Shown here piece after piece: positions 1 through 8,704 of a stretch of DNA of 64,000 nucleotides (positions are counted from its first letter, which is position 1; every line of letters starts with the position of its first letter). The stretch is from an uncultured Prevotellaceae bacterium (GTDB lineage Bacteria > Bacteroidota > Bacteroidia > Bacteroidales > Bacteroidaceae), in NCBI GenBank assembly GCA_900315105.1, contig OMXX01000001.1, positions 1 to 64,000 of the forward strand, given 5' to 3'. The notes below the pieces were generated by a model that saw only the letters and a program-made list of their open reading frames with translations, had not been told where the DNA came from and did no database searches. The translations under genes and the position numbers were made by a program.

Positions 1-573
1 CCCCTATATCAACAAATATAACAGCCCTAACGGACTGCCCTTTTAGGTATCGCTCCTTCAGAGCTCTTTCAACTGCGTGATATTCAATAATATATGAGTA
101 GAGCAATTCATCGAACTCACGTTATCTTACGCTCTTTGTTTGCTTTGCCTTCGTTCTCATTCCGAACCAAACTTGATGAAGGTCCGTTCTATGTCCGCTA
201 TAAGAACGGAGGTTCATCGAGTTTGGTTCGGAGGACGAGCGGATTTACAAGGGAATCACATCGGACTTGCATGGGAATCAAAGAAAATCCCCTTCTGCTG
301 TAATCTCTACAGCAAAAGGGGGATGTGCACAAATATAAGAGTATTTATTTACCTAATATATTAGTGATGATAAAACAATAAATAGGAACGATTTATAAAG
401 TGATTTTTTTGGGGGAGGGTGGCTCATCTTTCTGGCTGTTTTGAATCCATTCATCAGTCATGATGCCCGCATCACTCCTTCTTCGTGTGTCCAAAACTTC
501 TCAGAAATCTGAGGTTAAATCGTCCCAATTTATTTTTTCTTCATCACTTATTAACTCAAAACTTTTATTTTCT
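1..573. other. intergenic region at left edge, no supported gene
   Basis: I find no convincing gene here. The short reading frames have no domain and cross an inverted repeat (161-232). A second hairpin with arms around 287-302 and 308-324 follows. A 14-bp palindrome, CTCAGA-AA-TCTGAG, lies near 499-512. The stretch is downstream of the leftward TolC gene, so it probably holds the 3' end of the efflux operon. Confidence 0.6.
161..232. repeat. inverted repeat, CCGAACCAAACTYGATGAA family, copy 1
   Basis: Two 20-bp arms (161-180 and 213-232) are inverted complements with one mismatch. The loop (181-212) holds two GTCCG units spaced 11 bp apart. The same arm sequence occurs at 21825-21902 with 24-bp perfect arms. 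Neither copy has an associated open reading frame, so this is a non-coding intergenic hairpin repeat of unknown origin. Confidence 0.85.
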
Positions 574-1905
574 TTAGAACCTTAACTCCTTACCACGATA
601 GAAATCGATAAGAGCTTTCTGGTAGATGAGCTGGTAGCGAGCCTGAACGAGGTCGCTCTCAGCCTTCATCATATTGTTCTTTGACTCGTTGAACTCGGTG
701 ATGGTTGCCTTACCGTTCTCATACTTTGCCTGAGTGAGGTTGAAGGCATCCTTGCTCGTTACCTCTGCCTGAAGACTGCTCTTGTATTTCGCCTCGGCTG
801 CAACGGTATTGTAATATACTTGCTGAATCTCCTTGTAGAGCGTTTTCTTCACGTTGTCGAGGGCAAGCTGTTGGTTCTCCTTGTCGATAGAAGCTGACTT
901 GATGCTATTGCGTGTTGCATACCTATTGAAGATTGGAACGTTGAGCTGAAGTCCGATGTTCTGACTGAAATTGTTCTTTATCTGACTACCAAAACTATCC
1001 TGTTTCATTCCGTTATTGCTTCCGAACGATTTGTAATAGTTGGTGCCGAGTCCTGCGTTGAGCGAGAGGGTAGGGTATTTGGCAGACTTTGCAATAAGGA
1101 TGTTGGCATCAGAAGCCTTGAGACGGAGATTCTCAGCCTGTACTTCCGGCTTCACGGCTATTGCCTCCTGATAGATAATCTCAGGGTTGATGTTTATGAT
1201 GTTGTCGGAATTACTTGGTAATTTCGGGATTACGATTGAGAATCCTTCTGGAGATGGGAGTTCGAGCAACTGTGTGAGAGCAAGCAGGTCGAGACGGTAT
1301 GTGTTCTCTGCCTGTGTAGCCGTTAAGCGACTCTGCTCCATTGTTGACTGCTGCTGAAGTACCTCTGTGAGAGTAGCCTTTCCGCTGCGTTCCATCTCCT
1401 GTAGGCGGTAGAGCTGGAGGGAGTCTATGCCGATCTGTCGCTGTGCCACGGCAAGGATCTCGCTATCATAAACAATCTGAATGTATTGCTGGGCAATCTG
1501 TGTACGGATGTCGTTGCGAGCCTTCTCAAGGTCGGCGGTAGAGGCTTCGAGATTGAGCTGATTGAGCTTGATAGTATTCTCGATGCGGTTGCCTGTGAGG
1601 ATAGGAACTGAGGTGCTGATCTGGAACGACGTATTACTTGTGTTGTTGTTGCTGTAAGTATTGTCCATTCCGAGAGAGCGTCCGAAACCGAGATTCTCAG
1701 ATACTCCTGCGTTGAGGTCAGGGAGTCGAGAGTTCTTTGCCGTATTGAGGTTCAGCTCATTCTGACGACGTGTATTATCACGTTGCTTGAGACTTATATT
1801 ATGCTCTATGGCATAGTTGATGCACTCGGGAAGTGTCCATTGCTTTTGGGCAAACGAAGATGTTGCGCCAAGAGACATGAGTGCTGATAATATGAGAGTT
1901 TTCAT
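574..1905 (-). CDS. TolC-family outer membrane efflux channel
   Basis: A 443-residue protein with a signal peptide (cleavage near SSFAQ-KQW), followed by two long helical repeats typical of the outer membrane efflux protein (OEP) family. It has the usual early motif with 'ECINYAIEHN' and the Ala/Gln/Asn-rich coiled-coil segments around residues 110-210 and 330-430. It should form the trimeric outer membrane duct of a tripartite efflux pump. It is the last gene of the leftward operon, 25 bp after the HlyD-type adaptor, which is its expected partner. The length is normal for the family. The substrate cannot be read from the sequence. Confidence 0.93.
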   Translation of the reverse strand: MKTLILSALMSLGATSSFAQKQWTLPECINYAIEHNISLKQRDNTRRQNELNLNTAKNSRLPDLNAGVSENLGFGRSLGMDNTYSNNNTSNTSFQISTSVPILTGNRIENTIKLNQLNLEASTADLEKARNDIRTQIAQQYIQIVYDSEILAVAQRQIGIDSLQLYRLQEMERSGKATLTEVLQQQSTMEQSRLTATQAENTYRLDLLALTQLLELPSPEGFSIVIPKLPSNSDNIININPEIIYQEAIAVKPEVQAENLRLKASDANILIAKSAKYPTLSLNAGLGTNYYKSFGSNNGMKQDSFGSQIKNNFSQNIGLQLNVPIFNRYATRNSIKSASIDKENQQLALDNVKKTLYKEIQQVYYNTVAAEAKYKSSLQAEVTSKDAFNLTQAKYENGKATITEFNESKNNMMKAESDLVQARYQLIYQKALIDFYRGKELRF

Positions 1906-1930
1906 TTCTTTAATCTTTACACTTTACTCT

Positions 1931-3043
1931 TTACTCTTTGTCCTTAGTATCTGCTACAACCTGTGGACCGCGAACGATATCCTTTTGGCTGAGACCCTTC
2001 TTGATCTCGATGTTCACGCCGTCAGAGATACCGATTGTGACAGGGTGACGCTCGTAGGTCTTCTGTTCGCCTTTACCCTTTACGAGATAGACGAAGGTGC
2101 TGTCGCCGCTGAACTCAACTGCGCTCTCAGGGATTGTGAGTACGTTTTTGGCAGTCTGAAGTACGATTTCTGCATTTGCGCTATATCCAGAACGGAGATT
2201 CTTAGCACCCTTTACATCGATTGCAGCCTTAATCTCAAACTGGTTGGCACCATTATTCTCAACAGCCTTTGGAGAGATATACTCGAGAGAGGCGCTGAGC
2301 TTTACATCCTGAAGGGCTCCGATGGTAATCTTCATAGGAACGCCGATAGCGAGCTGTCCAACCTCTGTCTCGTCGATATTACCACGGAAGATGAGATCCT
2401 TCATGTTGGCAAGGGTTGCGATAGTGGTACCGTCGTTGAATGTATTTGAAAGGATGACAGTATTACCGACCTTTACAGGAATGTCGAGGATGACACCTGA
2501 GATTGTGCTGCGGATGAGGGTGCTGCTCGCACTTGCGTTGCTCTTTGAAACACCATCACGAACTACCTCAAGGGCATCGTTAGCAGCTTTTACCTCCTCC
2601 TGAGCCTGATGGAGAGTCTGGCTAACCTTGTCGAAAGACTCGGCTGTAATGAGGTGCTTGTCGAAGAGAACCTTGTCGCGGTCGTAGTCAACCTGAGCCT
2701 GCTTTGCGTTGATCTCTGCAAGACGAACACGTGATTCGGCGCTACTCAACTGGCTCATGTCAGGAATAACCTTTACCTTTGCGATAACCTCGCCAGCCTT
2801 AACTATGTCGCCAGCCTCCTTGTAGATGTCGGTAATGATACCTGAGATCTGTGGCTTTACGTTTACTTCGTTACGAGGCTCAATCTTACCAGTAATGAGG
2901 GTTGTCTTGCTGACATCACCCATCTTTGTGGTGAACTCATTATATACAACAGGTTCTGGCTGAGACTTCTGATAAAGGAATACGAATGTTCCGATGAAGA
3001 TGAGTGCGACGATAACCGCGATTATAAGCTTAGAATATTTCAT
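1931..3043 (-). CDS. HlyD/MacA-type periplasmic adaptor subunit
   Basis: A 370-residue membrane fusion protein. One N-terminal transmembrane anchor (about residues 7-24) is followed by a biotinyl-lipoyl half-motif ('PQISGIITDIYKEAGDIVKAG'-like, about 65-88), an alpha-hairpin (about 105-165), the second lipoyl half (about 180-200) and beta-barrel and membrane-proximal domains. This is the MacA/RND adaptor layout. It links the inner membrane MacB-like permeases to the TolC-type channel. It sits between the permease genes and the channel gene in one operon. The C-terminal codons run into a 7-bp-period CTTTACT repeat at about 1910-1942. Confidence 0.92.
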   Translation of the reverse strand: MKYSKLIIAVIVALIFIGTFVFLYQKSQPEPVVYNEFTTKMGDVSKTTLITGKIEPRNEVNVKPQISGIITDIYKEAGDIVKAGEVIAKVKVIPDMSQLSSAESRVRLAEINAKQAQVDYDRDKVLFDKHLITAESFDKVSQTLHQAQEEVKAANDALEVVRDGVSKSNASASSTLIRSTISGVILDIPVKVGNTVILSNTFNDGTTIATLANMKDLIFRGNIDETEVGQLAIGVPMKITIGALQDVKLSASLEYISPKAVENNGANQFEIKAAIDVKGAKNLRSGYSANAEIVLQTAKNVLTIPESAVEFSGDSTFVYLVKGKGEQKTYERHPVTIGISDGVNIEIKKGLSQKDIVRGPQVVADTKDKE

Positions 3044-3060
3044 TTTTATAAATTATTGAC

Positions 3061-3098
3061 CCCTTCCCCCGCCCTCCCGAGGGAGGGAGCCGGAGTGT
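3061..3098. repeat. GC-rich palindromic intergenic repeat, single copy
   Basis: A CCCTCCC-GAGGGAGGG core between the permease and adaptor genes. It is a shortened relative of the 39-bp element found as inverted pairs at 42675-42822 and 54358-54586. It lies inside the efflux operon, so it is probably transcribed as a small hairpin. Confidence 0.7.
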
Positions 3099-3148
3099 GA
3101 TGGGCATGTTAGTTGTTAATTATTAATTGTTAATTGCAGCTTTGCAGC

Positions 3149-4423
3149 TTACTCGTCTCTCATAGCATCGACAGGTTTGATTGCCATAGCTCGATATGCT
3201 GGAGCGAGACCGGCTACTGTGCCGAGGATAGAAAGAAAGGCTGTTGCAAAGATGGCTGTCCAGAAGTTCACTTGGAAGTGGGCTTCAAGGATGCCGTCGG
3301 TAGTATTGCCGAGTTCGAGCATCTGGAGTATGATAACTCCGAACAGGATGCCGCTCATTCCCGCGACGGCCGTTAGAAGAAGGCTTTCTGAGAGGATTTG
3401 CGAGAGTATCATCTTAGGCGTTGCGCCTATGGCTCTTCGTATGCCTATCTCCGTTGTTCGTTCCTTAACTGTCACCATCATAATGTTGCTGACGCCTATG
3501 GCTCCTGCGAGAATTGTTCCAAGACCGATGAGCCAGATGAGGAAGTTCACGCCATTAAAGAGGCTGTTGATGATTCCGAACAATACCTCTGTATTGAGGA
3601 CCGAGATTGCGTGCTCGTCGGTAGGATCAATATGATGGGCTCTTGCCACGATACCTCTGAGCTTGTCGGTTAGCGTACTCATTACGACACCCGTTTTGCC
3701 TGTCATAGCTATCACGTGAACCTGATTGCCGTAGTTGTATCTCTTTCGGCAGACAGAGAATGGAATTGTGACTGTCTGGGTAGCCTCACCACCTATGTTG
3801 ATTGCCGAACTGTTGAAGTCAACACCAATAATCTGGTAATACACGTTATCAACCTTGATTCTCTTTCCGCAAGGATCTACGCCTGGAGAAAAGAGATCCT
3901 GGTATATCTTCTTGCCTATGATGCAGACCTTTCGTTCTTGCTGCTCGTCCATATCGTTGAGAGTACGACCATAGCGCATTTTTGATGCCTGTACTTTCTC
4001 GTAGTCGGGCTTAACTCCCTTGATGCTGCCTGTACTCTTCTTATCGCCATAGATAACGGGAGCGGAGTAGGCGAAGACCATTGGCGTAACGACATCGAGT
4101 TCAGGAACTTGATGTATCATTCGATATAGGTCAACATCTGTTAGCTCCCATTGTCGTCCCTTTCTGAAGCCGTCATACGCTTTTGTTGTCTTGTCGGAAA
4201 AGACGAGCATCGTATTTGAGGCAAACCCTTCAAAGTTTTTTGTGAGCAGTTCCTTCAGGCCTTGTCCACCTCCGATAAGGATGATGAGCATGAAGACTCC
4301 CCAGAAGACTCCGAATCCCGTAAGGAACGAGCGGCTCTTGTTTCGCGTAAGCGTGTCGAGAATCTCTCGATAGGTATCAATATCGGGAAGGGCTCTGCTT
4401 ATTTTCTGAATTATATTTGACAT
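3149..4423 (-). CDS. MacB-like ABC transporter permease (second)
   Basis: A 424-residue FtsX/MacB-type permease. One N-terminal transmembrane helix (about residues 35-55) precedes a large periplasmic MacB_PCD domain (to about 280), and three C-terminal helices form the FtsX domain. The family motif 'TEIGIRRAIGA' is present near residue 335. It is paired with the permease encoded just upstream (24-bp gap). The two differ enough to form a heterodimer served by the single ATPase at 5712-6422. Such ATPase, permease, permease, adaptor, TolC sets are common in Bacteroidales and export drugs, peptides or lipids. The substrate here is unknown. Confidence 0.92.
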   Translation of the reverse strand: MSNIIQKISRALPDIDTYREILDTLTRNKSRSFLTGFGVFWGVFMLIILIGGGQGLKELLTKNFEGFASNTMLVFSDKTTKAYDGFRKGRQWELTDVDLYRMIHQVPELDVVTPMVFAYSAPVIYGDKKSTGSIKGVKPDYEKVQASKMRYGRTLNDMDEQQERKVCIIGKKIYQDLFSPGVDPCGKRIKVDNVYYQIIGVDFNSSAINIGGEATQTVTIPFSVCRKRYNYGNQVHVIAMTGKTGVVMSTLTDKLRGIVARAHHIDPTDEHAISVLNTEVLFGIINSLFNGVNFLIWLIGLGTILAGAIGVSNIMMVTVKERTTEIGIRRAIGATPKMILSQILSESLLLTAVAGMSGILFGVIILQMLELGNTTDGILEAHFQVNFWTAIFATAFLSILGTVAGLAPAYRAMAIKPVDAMRDE

Positions 4424-4446
4424 AAAAACATTTACAATTTACCATT

Positions 4447-5703
4447 TTAATTTGCCATCAGGGCTTTAATCGGACGAATCCTTGCTGCCTTCCATGCCGG
4501 GATGATACCTGCTATGGTGCCAGCTACGATCATTATTATTGTTGCTTCGATGCAGACGTCGAGTCCTACGGTTGGGTTGAGGAACATCGTAGCCTGGAAT
4601 GTTCCAGAATCGACAATCTCGTGTCCGATTGTTGCATCCATCCATTCGTTTGCGAGGATTCCAGCCATCATACCTACATATCCGAAGAAGGAGGTGATGA
4701 TGATGCTCTCGGTAATGATGAGCTTGAGAATGGAGATTGGCTTTGCGCCTATTGCCTTTCGGATTCCGAACTCATGCGTACGTTCCTTTACGGTAATGAG
4801 CATGATGTTGCTGATTCCCACAATTCCGCTCAATAGCGTCAGAAGACCGATAATCCAGAGGGCTGTTCGGATGATACTGATACCCATTTCCATCTGTATG
4901 CTATCGCTCGTGCGGTTCCATATCCATAGAGCACTCTCATCATCTGGTGCAGCATCGTGGTTGCGGTTGATTGCCTGTCGGTATTTCTTCTCAAAGGCAT
5001 CACTCTCTTCCTGAGTGTTGATTCCGTGGAATGTGAAGATGATGTTTCCGACTTTGTCGCCCTTGCCGAACATAGTCTTGAAGGTGGTGAAAGGACAGAA
5101 GGCTTCCAAAGTCTGCTCGCTTTCGTCTTCTTTGTAGATACCTACAACCTTGAATGCGAAGTTGTCAACCTTTACGTATTTACCGAGAAGCCTCTCGTAT
5201 GACTTGTCAAGTTCCTTTGCAATACGCTTGCTTATGACAATCACCTTACGTTGCTCTTTCATATCGAGAGCGTTGATGAAGCGTCCGTGCAGAAGCTCGT
5301 ATTTCTCGATTTGCTTATATTCAGGAGCAACACCTGTTATGGTTGGCGATACATAGTTCTCTCCGTAGGAGATGTTATGGCCAGAGGATTCTCGAATCTC
5401 ACCACCAACGAGGTCAACATTTTCCGTAAATGAATTCTTGGTCGTGTTGATATCCTTGTCTTGAAGGCTTATCCATCGTCCTTCCTTCAGACCGTTGTAA
5501 GCTTTGGAGGTTTGTCCTCCGTATATCTTCATGGAGTTCTTCACATGACTGTCCTGTTCTTTCACCTGGGCGTTGATGAGGCCGTTGCCTGCTCCAAGTA
5601 GGAAGATGATCATGAAGATGCCCCATGCAACGGCAAATCCAGTTAAGGACGTGCGGAGTTTGTTGCGTTTAGCAGAAGACCATATTTCTTTGATTAATTC
5701 CAT
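4447..5703 (-). CDS. MacB-like ABC transporter permease (first)
   Basis: A 418-residue permease with the MacB layout: one N-terminal helix (about 15-38), a periplasmic core domain and three C-terminal helices, with 'HEFGIRKAIGAKP' near residue 325. It starts 8 bp after the ATPase gene, so translation is probably coupled. It is a paralogue of the next permease and probably its heterodimer partner. The long periplasmic domain is what contacts the adaptor in MacB-type pumps and drives transport by mechanotransmission. Confidence 0.92.
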   Translation of the reverse strand: MELIKEIWSSAKRNKLRTSLTGFAVAWGIFMIIFLLGAGNGLINAQVKEQDSHVKNSMKIYGGQTSKAYNGLKEGRWISLQDKDINTTKNSFTENVDLVGGEIRESSGHNISYGENYVSPTITGVAPEYKQIEKYELLHGRFINALDMKEQRKVIVISKRIAKELDKSYERLLGKYVKVDNFAFKVVGIYKEDESEQTLEAFCPFTTFKTMFGKGDKVGNIIFTFHGINTQEESDAFEKKYRQAINRNHDAAPDDESALWIWNRTSDSIQMEMGISIIRTALWIIGLLTLLSGIVGISNIMLITVKERTHEFGIRKAIGAKPISILKLIITESIIITSFFGYVGMMAGILANEWMDATIGHEIVDSGTFQATMFLNPTVGLDVCIEATIIMIVAGTIAGIIPAWKAARIRPIKALMAN

Positions 5704-5711
5704 AGAAAATA

Positions 5712-6422
5712 TTATTTCACGTAATCTTTTGATACCAAGTGGTGATCGTAGTTATCCTCTACCTTATAGATAAGTCCATCCTTTATATGAATCACTTTGT
5801 CCGTCTCATTAGCCACGCCACTTTCGTGAGTTACCACAACGATTGTCATGTGTTCTTTCTCGTGGAGTTCTTTCAGAAGCTCCATAACCTCTACGCTCGT
5901 CTTTGAATCGAGGGCTCCCGTAGGCTCGTCAGCAAGGATTATCTGCGGGTGGGTTATGAGTGCCCGGGCTATTGCCACTCTTTGTTTTTGACCTCCCGAC
6001 ATCTCGTTAGGGTAGTGGTCTGCCCAAGGCAGAAGTCCCAGTTTGTCGAGATACTCAAGGGCGAGCTGATGGCGTTTCTTTCGGCTTACTCCCTGGTAGA
6101 AGAGGGGTAGTTCCACGTTCTCAACGGCTGTCTTGAAGGATATGAGGTTGAACGACTGGAAGATGAATCCTATCATCTTGTTTCGGTATTCGGCAGCCTT
6201 TGTCTCGCTTAGTCCCCAGATAGGCACGTCGTTGAGCAGATACTCGCCTGTGTCGTAGTTGTCGAGGATTCCGAGGATGTTCAGAAGTGTTGACTTTCCA
6301 GAACCAGAGGCTCCCATGATACTTACGAACTCTCCTTTCTTGATGTGGAGGTCAATTCCCTTCAGAACGTGGAGCGGCTGAGCACCCTTGTAGGTCTTGT
6401 TTATTTCTTTGAGTCTTATCAT
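5712..6422 (-). CDS. MacB/LolD-type ABC transporter ATP-binding protein
   Basis: A 236-residue ATPase of the MacB/LolD type. It has Walker A 'GASGSGKST' (about residues 37-45), the family signature 'SGGQKQRVAIARAL' (about 142-155), Walker B 'ILADEPTGALD' and the H-loop in 'VVVTHE'. It powers the two permeases encoded immediately downstream. An inverted-repeat pair (6438-6530) separates it from the GntR gene upstream, but no obvious promoter lies in that gap, so it is probably read from the same transcript as the genes to its right. Confidence 0.95.
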   Translation of the reverse strand: MIRLKEINKTYKGAQPLHVLKGIDLHIKKGEFVSIMGASGSGKSTLLNILGILDNYDTGEYLLNDVPIWGLSETKAAEYRNKMIGFIFQSFNLISFKTAVENVELPLFYQGVSRKKRHQLALEYLDKLGLLPWADHYPNEMSGGQKQRVAIARALITHPQIILADEPTGALDSKTSVEVMELLKELHEKEHMTIVVVTHESGVANETDKVIHIKDGLIYKVEDNYDHHLVSKDYVK

Positions 6423-6437
6423 TTGTTAATTAATTGA

Positions 6438-6530
6438 AAGCCCCCCAGCCCCCCAAGGGGGAGTTTTTATATACCTTTTTCGCTGATATTTACTATCAAC
6501 AGGCTCCCCCTTGGGGGGCTGGGGGACTTT
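6438..6530. repeat. inverted pair of GCCCCCCAGCCCCCCAAGGGGG repeats
   Basis: Two near-identical copies (about 6438-6463 and 6502-6528) in opposite orientation, separated by about 38 bp, could fold into a long hairpin in the operon RNA. Each arm is itself palindromic at CCCCCAAGGGGG. The element lies between the GntR gene and the efflux ATPase gene, where it could set the relative expression of the two halves by RNA processing or attenuation. That role is inference. Confidence 0.8.
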
Positions 6531-6531
6531 T

Positions 6532-6876
6532 TTATTTAATGTGTTCAATAAATTCCTCGATTGTGATGCCGAGGAGTTCGAGGTCTTTCTTCAGTTGCGG
6601 ACATGTAGTCTTGAAGAACTCTTCCTTACGCTGTTGCATTATGCGGTCGCGTGCTCCGGCTGTTACAAAGTAGCCCATTCCTCGTCTCTGGTATATGATT
6701 CCATCGCGGGATAGCTGCTCGTAGCATTTCACAGCCGTATTCGTATTTACCTGAAGCAGAATGCCATACTCTCTGACTGAAGGTATTCGCATATCGTCGG
6801 AATATGTTCCTGACAATATCTCGTCCTTCATTCTGTCGGCCATCTGCAGGTATATTGGTTTATCTGATGTGAACAT
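6532..6876 (-). CDS. GntR-family (YtrA-type) transcriptional repressor
   Basis: A 114-residue regulator: a winged helix-turn-helix (residues about 5-75, with 'IPSVREYGILLQVNTNTAVK' as the recognition part) and only a short helical tail. This is the size of YtrA-subfamily GntR proteins, which usually repress their own ABC-transporter operon. Here it is the fourth gene of the operon, after an ATPase, a head-GIN protein and a membrane protein, and before the efflux genes. The perfect palindrome at 9679-9700, on the operon's predicted start site, is its most likely operator. That link is inference. Confidence 0.9.
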   Translation of the reverse strand: MFTSDKPIYLQMADRMKDEILSGTYSDDMRIPSVREYGILLQVNTNTAVKCYEQLSRDGIIYQRRGMGYFVTAGARDRIMQQRKEEFFKTTCPQLKKDLELLGITIEEFIEHIK

Positions 6877-6913
6877 AGTGCAAATTAATAATTAAAAAAT
6901 TAATATGCCTTTC

Positions 6914-6950
6914 GTTGGCCCTACGGCTCCCTCTCTAAGGAGGGAGAGGC
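6914..6950. repeat. GC-rich palindromic intergenic repeat, single copy
   Basis: CTCCCTCTCT-AAGGAGGGAGAG, a small palindrome of the same general family as the 39-bp elements further right. It sits in the short gap between the membrane protein gene and the GntR gene. Confidence 0.6.
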
Positions 6951-7715
6951 TTATACTATTGTCTTATTGCAGAAACGACGATATGCCCAGTAGTAAGCTC
7001 CTATTGCTGTTCCGATGACGATTACATAACTTGAGATGTGGAATGTTACCATAGGATCAACGAGGAAGTGAACAGTAATCTCTTTGTTAGAGCTTGCTGC
7101 AAGCCCTGCTAAGCCTCCAATAATCATCGTGAGTATCAAAGATGCTCCTAAGAGTGAGAGAATTGTCTTGGTCAAACTGTGCTTACGGAATATTGTTGAA
7201 CCTAATGTGAAGACAGCGTGTGCCCAGATAAGCAAAAATAGTGTTATGATATTATCTTTGATGTGGTTTGGAGATACCTCGAAAAGATCTTCAACGAAAT
7301 TCGCAATTATACTACCTGTTGTGAACCTTACAGCAAGATTGAACAATGCCTGTATAATGTCTGCTCCTATGAGTGCGACGATGAACATGGCGAATGTGCC
7401 TCCTATGCCCATAATGCAGTTGGCTAGGAACTTGTCCTTGTTTGATGCAGGAAGCATCAGGAAAGGAATGGCGGTCTTTCGGTTGTTGAGGTCGCGGAAC
7501 ATACGGCTGGCTGTATATAGGAAACAGAACCAGATTGCAGCGTTCGCAAAATCAACGGCATGGGTATAGTCTACACGCTTGATGTTTGAGCCATCAATAT
7601 AAGTGTCTGCACCTATTGTTGCGAAGAACAGAATCACAGCACCCATTATGCTTGTGCAGGCAATAACGTTTTTCTTCTCAAGAAGAAATTTATGTAGAAT
7701 GATTTGCTTAATCAT
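6951..7715 (-). CDS. multi-pass membrane protein, probable ABC-2-type permease
   Basis: A 254-residue protein with about six hydrophobic segments and no catalytic motif. It resembles the small integral membrane partners encoded next to YtrA/YtrB-type ATPases in Bacteroidales. The motif 'RDLNNRKTAIPFLMLPASNKDKFLAN' is cut here to its core 'FLMLPASNKDKF', which is typical of these ABC-2-like permeases. Its partner ATPase would be the protein encoded at 8705-9556 in the same operon. Family membership is from context and hydropathy, so the assignment is moderate. Confidence 0.7.
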   Translation of the reverse strand: MIKQIILHKFLLEKKNVIACTSIMGAVILFFATIGADTYIDGSNIKRVDYTHAVDFANAAIWFCFLYTASRMFRDLNNRKTAIPFLMLPASNKDKFLANCIMGIGGTFAMFIVALIGADIIQALFNLAVRFTTGSIIANFVEDLFEVSPNHIKDNIITLFLLIWAHAVFTLGSTIFRKHSLTKTILSLLGASLILTMIIGGLAGLAASSNKEITVHFLVDPMVTFHISSYVIVIGTAIGAYYWAYRRFCNKTIV

Positions 7716-7746
7716 AATCGTATGTTGTTTAGAAGTTTACCTTTAC

Positions 7747-8580
7747 TTATTTGTCGTTTTTGTTTGTGAGCTTAAGCTCATCTGTGTCCATAGAACAATG
7801 GCCTACAACATGCCTGTCGAGGATATTGAGTGTTCCTTTGAGTGTTAGATCAGAAGCTCCCGCAACATTTATGCCTGCTCTGTTACATTTGTTGAATGTT
7901 ATTTCTGCATCGCATTGACCAGCAACACTTACCTCTGTGTTGTCTGCACCATTAACATTGAGTTTAAAGTCGCTTTGACCTGCTGTTTCAATATTTATAT
8001 TCTTGCAGGTGATGTTTTCAATCTTCACATCGCTTTGACCTGCAATCTCAATTTTTGCCTCGTTACAAGCTATGTGCTTGATGTTGATGTCTGCATTACC
8101 TGCGCTACTTACTTTGAATTGCTCTGTAGTGCTGAGGCTGTCAGCCTTGAAGTCTGTAGCACCAGCGATTTGAATATCTTCTAAGCTTGGAGAAAATACC
8201 TTGACCTTTACGTTGGGATTGTTAATACCATCACTTGGTCGGAAGTGGAAAGTACGGTTGTCTTTAGAGAAGAATGATATGCCTCCTGCATTGTCAAGAT
8301 GAATATCCAGTTTACAGTCGCTTACATCGGTCTTTAAATGAGGAAGTAAATTCTTGCCGGCTTCTATCTCTATGTATGAGGAATCAGATACTACGTATTC
8401 AATTTCAATTGAGCCTTTTGCAGAAATAGAGTTGAAGGTATCGAGCTTTCTTGTTTCCTTTGTCAACTCGCCTGGTTCTATAGCCTCACCTGATGAGCCA
8501 AATGATATCGTGCAAGAAGAGAGAAGCAGTATTGCTAATGTTGCAACGAGTGCTATTGGGAGAAAAATATATTGTTTCAT
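7747..8580 (-). CDS. head-GIN domain (DUF2807) lipoprotein
   Basis: A 277-residue protein with a lipoprotein signal (lipobox LSSC around residue 23) and a repetitive beta-helical region. Short repeats such as 'VAGQCDAEI', 'TAGQSDFKL' and 'VAGASDLTL' recur from about residue 130 to 250, as expected for the DUF2807 head-GIN fold. It should be an envelope lipoprotein. Head-GIN proteins are frequent next to ABC/GntR modules in Bacteroidetes, but their function is unknown. It lies between the ATPase and the membrane protein of the module. Confidence 0.9.
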   Translation of the reverse strand: MKQYIFLPIALVATLAILLLSSCTISFGSSGEAIEPGELTKETRKLDTFNSISAKGSIEIEYVVSDSSYIEIEAGKNLLPHLKTDVSDCKLDIHLDNAGGISFFSKDNRTFHFRPSDGINNPNVKVKVFSPSLEDIQIAGATDFKADSLSTTEQFKVSSAGNADINIKHIACNEAKIEIAGQSDVKIENITCKNINIETAGQSDFKLNVNGADNTEVSVAGQCDAEITFNKCNRAGINVAGASDLTLKGTLNILDRHVVGHCSMDTDELKLTNKNDK

Positions 8581-8621
8581 AATGATTGTTTTTTTAAGAT
8601 TGAAATGTATGTTTGCTTTAG

Positions 8622-8665
8622 GTCCGTTATAAGTCCGTTGTAAATCCGTTGTAAGTCCGTTCGCT
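8622..8665. repeat. 11-bp-period GTCCGTTNTAA array
   Basis: Four consecutive 11-bp units starting at 8622, 8633, 8644 and 8655, each with the core TCCGTT. The array fills the gap upstream of the head-GIN gene. The same unit and the same 11-bp step recur at 14314-14357 and 48782-48833. No -7 promoter element lies next to this copy. Confidence 0.85.
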
Positions 8666-8704
8666 GTAAAGGTCTTATATCGGCCTTGTTTCTAGGTTGA
8701 GATT

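Noticed and set aside
1817..2449. 210-codon frame opposite the TolC and HlyD genes
   Set aside because: It crosses two well-supported genes and has no domain.
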